A DNA stretch of 54,019 bases, from contig NZ_JAIQZN010000032.1 in the NCBI RefSeq assembly GCF_023333585.1, positions 17,569-71,587 on the forward strand. Reading direction: 5' to 3'. Position 1 is the first letter of the stretch. Each line of letters opens with the position of its first letter. Below, in pieces: positions 50,678 to 54,019 of this stretch. The notes beneath the pieces were generated by a model. It ran no database searches and had not been told where the DNA came from. It worked only from the letters and a program-made list of their open reading frames with translations. Source of the stretch: Argonema antarcticum A004/B2 (lineage in GTDB: Bacteria; Cyanobacteriota; Cyanobacteriia; Cyanobacteriales; Aerosakkonemataceae). The position numbers and the translations under genes were made by a program.

Positions 50678-53600
50678 ATGTTGGCAAAAATCTGGCGCTG
50701 GCTGAAAAAATTGTGGCAGCAACTATTGGGAAAACCACCCCAACCTTCCCCCCGTGGCGCGGAAACTTCTGGGAGTAAACCAAATCCACGCCTCAGCGAT
50801 GCAGAATATAAAAATTTCTTTTTGCAACTGCTGGATATAGTGGCAGAAGGCGCAAGTCGGGAGAATATTAAAGGCTTTTTTATTACCAAACTAATTGATG
50901 AAGATGAGTTGGTGGCGTGGTTGCGTCGCTTTGGCAGCAAGTTATTGGAATCACCAGAAACTCATCAGGAATTAGGGCGGCGGATGGTGCAATTGGGTAA
51001 GGTTGCTGGTGGGGAATTGGGAGCTGTGGCGGGAGAAATTGGTAGGGAATTATTGGGAAATTCAGAAACTCAAACAAGCATTGCCGCCACATCTGTTATC
51101 CCAACTGTTGATAAGCAAACTGCCAATACAACAATTTCGGTTTCTGATGATATTCTAGAAGTTCCCGAAAATCAGGAAGCTGCGGAGTGGTATAACCAAG
51201 GTATTTATGAAGCTAATGTTGGAAATTTTGACGTGGCACTTGCTTACTTTCAAAGAGCGATCAAAATTTACCCTAACTTACACTATGCCTGGAACAATTT
51301 GGGGACTACGCTGAGAGTTTTAGAGCAGTATCAACAAGCAATTGATGCCTTTCAAAAAGCTGTTAAAATTTCTCCTAATTTCCACATAGCTTGGTATAAT
51401 TTAGGTGCTACGCTGAGTGAATTAGGGCAGTACCAACAAGCAATTAATGCTTTTCAAAAGGTTACAGAAATCTCCCCTGGCGACGAAGATGCTTGGTATA
51501 ATTTAGGTGCTACGCTGAGTGAATTAGGGCAGTACCAACAAGCAATTAATGCTTTTGAAAAAGTTATGGAAATCTCCCCTAACCATGAATATGCTTGGTA
51601 TAGGTTGGGGGAATTAATGAATAGTTTAGGTTACTATGAAAAAGCCCTAGAAAGCTATCGTTATGTTTTAAAAAATTATCCTAATAACATCACTTTTTTG
51701 ACTCGTGAGAGTCGGTCATTCCGTAACTACATCAATCTTTTGATTCGTGAGGGCTGGGCGTTGCATAACTTAGGACGTTATGAAGAGGCACTGGCAAGCT
51801 ATCGTCGTGTTATAGATATTGAACCCGACTATTTTGCTTTGAATAATCAAGGTGATACGCTCACCACATTAGGGCGCTATAAAGAAGCTTTGTCAAGTGT
51901 TGAATACGCTTTGAAGATAAATTCTAACCACCATTATGCCTGGAATAATAAGGGAATTGTAGAGTTACAATTAGGGCTTTATGAAAAAGCGATTACTTCT
52001 TCTGAACGTGCCTTGCAGTTAACAAATTATCAACACGCTAATGCTTGGGCAAATCGAGGTGAGGCAATCTATTACTTACACGGCTATCAAGCAGCATTGC
52101 GAAACTGGGATGAGGGGTTGCAATCTCTCCAACCAGAAACACCCGACTATCAGGAAGGTTGCACTGTTTTACATCAGTGTAAAGGCGATGCCCACTATCG
52201 TTACGGAAAACGACAACCAAATCCCCACCCCTACTGGCGCGAATCAAGAAACAGTTATATCACCGCCCTAAAAACACTTTCCGGTTCCCAAACTTCCATC
52301 TTAGGAGAAGTTCTGGTAGCACAAGTTAGCCCCCGCTTCCAGTTACGATATCTGGAAATATTGCAAGACTTAGCCAAAGTCTGTAACGCCCTCAACTACC
52401 AAGAAGATTTTCAGCAATGTTTGGATATTGGCGATACCATGCTGGAAAACTTGCTACTGGAAACTGAATCACAAGAAAGGAAAATCCAGTTAGCCAAAAA
52501 GTTCGCTACATTCAGTCAATTGCGAGTAGTGCTGTTAGCGCAGTCATCGCAACCAAAAGAAGCACTTTTGTTAGCGGAAAAACGGAAAAATCTCTGCTTG
52601 CGTTGGTTGCGCGAATCCCGTTATGTGGGGATGAGGGATGAAACGCCGCTACAATATCCCGAAATCGAACAATTTCTCTCTCCGGGTATTGCAGCAATTT
52701 ACTGGCACTACAGTCCTGCTGCGATTACTACTTTTATTATCAAATATGATGGCATTCAGATTCATTTAGCAGAAGAACCCCCATCCCCCAACCCCTTCCC
52801 CCGCAACGGAGGAAGGGGAGAAGGAGAAGATGACAGGGATTCTCTTACCCCCTGGCCCCTGCAAAGAGAAAAGGGAGAAGGTGAAGATGAAGAACCCCCA
52901 TCCCCCAACCCCTTCCCTCGCAACGGAGGAAGGGGAGAAGGAGAAGATGAAACTCAAACACAAACAGAAAAAACAACCTACACTCTTGCCCCCCTCCCCG
53001 TTGCGGGGAGGGGCTGGGGGTGGGGTTCCGCCGCTAAGCAACTCCAAAAGTTTGAAGATTGGTTAAAAAAATGGAAAGAAGACTACCAAACCAACCCCAA
53101 AGACGGGAAGGGCGCGAAGAAAGAAAAACAAACTTGGCGAGATAAAATGGCGGATAGGTTGGATGAGTTAGGTAACATACTCGATGTTGAGGGGATATTA
53201 AATAAGATAGGCGATGATATCACGCACTTAATTTTGATTCCCCATCGCGACTTGCACCTGCTACCCCTGCATTACCTGTGGCGGGAAAAAGATTTTACGA
53301 TTACTTATCTCCCCAGTTTGAAAGTTGGGATTGATTTATCTGCTTCGCCCTTCCCCGTCGCCAAATCCACTCCCACAAAACTCCTCAGCATCGAAAGTCC
53401 CAGTCGTTTAGAATATGCCGAAACCGAATCGCAAATTATTGCCCAACTTTACGATAATCTCACCTGGATTAAAAGCGGTAAAGCTACCAAAAATACAGTT
53501 ATCGCCGCTTTCTCCAATTCTGCCGACATCTTCCATTTTACCGGACATGGCGAACACAATATCCATCAACCCCTAGAGTCAGCTTTGGAATTAGCCAACA

Positions 53601-54019
53601 AAGAAATGTTGACTTTGCAAGATATCTTCCAACTAAACTTAAAAGGCTACCAACTCGCTTGTCTTTCCGCTTGCGAAACAGGTCTTACCAGCAAACAAGG
53701 TATCATCGATGAATATGTTGGTTTAGTCAGTGGCTTTTTGGCAACAGGCGTTACTCATGTTATCAGCACGCTTTGGCAAGTTGAGGAAATTGAAACAGCT
53801 TTGATGATGATTAAATTTCACCAATTATATAAGGATAACATTCCTCCCGCTTTGGCAATCCAACAAACTCAAACTTGGCTTTCTACTCTCACCTTCGCCG
53901 ATTTAATCCAATGGTATCGCCAAGAATCTGCTAAAGTAGAAGGTAACCGTTCAGGGGGTGCGCCTGCGGCGCACCACCCCAAGAGGAGTTTGAGCATCAA
54001 TGTGTTAGAGATCTCAGTG
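50678..54019 (+). CDS. TPR-CHAT protein (caspase-like HetF-associated protease domain), 3'-truncated by window edge
   Basis: 1114 codons are open to the end of the window. Residues 1-165 form a helical start (MLAKIWRWLKKLWQQ...). About 170-500 hold some nine TPR units (AWYNLGATLSELGQYQQAINAF and similar). A helical bridge (about 500-680) leads to the CHAT domain (about 675-1090), with H957 in FHFTGHGEHN and C999 in LSACETG, the caspase-type His-Cys dyad. Residues ~698-785 are a foreign Pro/Gly/Glu-rich insert from GC-rich repeats. CHAT proteins are peptidases; TPR-CHAT partners occur in gRAMP/Craspase systems and in many cyanobacterial genes of unknown role. No CRISPR locus is near. ATG start. 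Confidence 0.88.
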   Translation, partial: MLAKIWRWLKKLWQQLLGKPPQPSPRGAETSGSKPNPRLSDAEYKNFFLQLLDIVAEGASRENIKGFFITKLIDEDELVAWLRRFGSKLLESPETHQELGRRMVQLGKVAGGELGAVAGEIGRELLGNSETQTSIAATSVIPTVDKQTANTTISVSDDILEVPENQEAAEWYNQGIYEANVGNFDVALAYFQRAIKIYPNLHYAWNNLGTTLRVLEQYQQAIDAFQKAVKISPNFHIAWYNLGATLSELGQYQQAINAFQKVTEISPGDEDAWYNLGATLSELGQYQQAINAFEKVMEISPNHEYAWYRLGELMNSLGYYEKALESYRYVLKNYPNNITFLTRESRSFRNYINLLIREGWALHNLGRYEEALASYRRVIDIEPDYFALNNQGDTLTTLGRYKEALSSVEYALKINSNHHYAWNNKGIVELQLGLYEKAITSSERALQLTNYQHANAWANRGEAIYYLHGYQAALRNWDEGLQSLQPETPDYQEGCTVLHQCKGDAHYRYGKRQPNPHPYWRESRNSYITALKTLSGSQTSILGEVLVAQVSPRFQLRYLEILQDLAKVCNALNYQEDFQQCLDIGDTMLENLLLETESQERKIQLAKKFATFSQLRVVLLAQSSQPKEALLLAEKRKNLCLRWLRESRYVGMRDETPLQYPEIEQFLSPGIAAIYWHYSPAAITTFIIKYDGIQIHLAEEPPSPNPFPRNGGRGEGEDDRDSLTPWPLQREKGEGEDEEPPSPNPFPRNGGRGEGEDETQTQTEKTTYTLAPLPVAGRGWGWGSAAKQLQKFEDWLKKWKEDYQTNPKDGKGAKKEKQTWRDKMADRLDELGNILDVEGILNKIGDDITHLILIPHRDLHLLPLHYLWREKDFTITYLPSLKVGIDLSASPFPVAKSTPTKLLSIESPSRLEYAETESQIIAQLYDNLTWIKSGKATKNTVIAAFSNSADIFHFTGHGEHNIHQPLESALELANKEMLTLQDIFQLNLKGYQLACLSACETGLTSKQGIIDEYVGLVSGFLATGVTHVISTLWQVEEIETALMMIKFHQLYKDNIPPALAIQQTQTWLSTLTFADLIQWYRQESAKVEGNRSGGAPAAHHPKRSLSINVLEISV
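52770..53030 (+). repeat. In-frame GC-rich palindromic insertions in the CHAT gene
   Basis: Two near-identical blocks (52776-52831 and 52889-52948; CCCCATCCCCCAACCCCTTC then GGAGGAAGGGGAGAAGGAGA) and one reversed relative (52985-53028; CCCCTCCCCGTTGCGGGGAG) are inserted without breaking the frame. Confidence 0.9.

Noticed and set aside
1-54019. CRISPR array search
   Set aside because: The direct repeats seen are contiguous tandem units or isolated palindromes; none has regular 30-40 bp unique spacers, and no cas gene is present.
1-54019. tRNA/rRNA gene search
   Set aside because: No cloverleaf with a GTTCRANYC arm and no conserved rRNA segment was recognised on either strand by eye; a tRNAscan-SE run would settle it.

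Overview
The window looks like chromosomal DNA of a filamentous, Oscillatoria/Microcoleus-type cyanobacterium. The octamer GCGATCGC (HIP1) is scattered throughout. Genes that are mainly or only cyanobacterial are present (SasA, SipA, Ycf23/DUF561, DUF760, DUF3318, DUF2079), and so are the hairpin and short-tandem repeats typical of these genomes. I saw no tRNA or rRNA gene, no CRISPR array and no prophage module. Both ends cut a gene: an RTX protein on the left and a TPR-CHAT protein on the right.

Layout. 1-7 kb: end of an RTX calcium-binding protein, a Uma2 nuclease, sucC, an SDR and a membrane-anchored helical-repeat protein. 7-16.9 kb: FetB-type permease, DegT aminotransferase, Ycf23, a group 2 sigma factor, DUF760, a NUDIX hydrolase, the clock kinase SasA, DUF2079 and a GT4 glycosyltransferase. 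16.9-19.6 kb: an intact IscB RNA-guided nuclease gene with an omegaRNA (HEARO)-like leader, next to a cysteine desulfurase. 20-26 kb: Uma2, a WD40 protein, a photolyase/cryptochrome-like protein split into two genes, and a PAS-GAF histidine kinase. 26.6-31.5 kb: argF, a ParDE-type toxin-antitoxin pair, lexA with a consensus SOS box, an AmpG-like transporter and a GNAT enzyme. 31.5-39 kb: a repeat-rich zinc-ribbon protein, a HEAT protein, SipA, a His-rich CbiX under a cobalamin riboswitch, a deaminase and a STAS-sugar transferase fusion. 39-43 kb: a second omegaRNA-like locus with no iscB gene, a lipoprotein, two tandem paralogues and queE. 43-50 kb: three more Uma2 genes, an unknown three-gene operon, DUF3318, a glutathionyl-hydroquinone reductase and a decaying tandem array of small coiled-coil genes. 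50.7 kb to the end: a large TPR-CHAT protease-like protein.

Four observations stand out. (1) An apparently complete iscB with its omegaRNA, plus a related orphan omegaRNA-like sequence about 21 kb away that could work in trans. (2) A photolyase-family protein in two separate genes, with the FAD half first. The FAD half has a four-cysteine pattern like that of the Fe-S bacterial photolyases. (3) A very dense and layered set of palindromic or MITE-like repeats, some inserted in frame in coding sequence, and one with compensatory stem changes. (4) A three-copy cassette of two overlapping small genes caught in stages of decay and fusion.

All family assignments come from reading motifs by eye. 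No database search was run.
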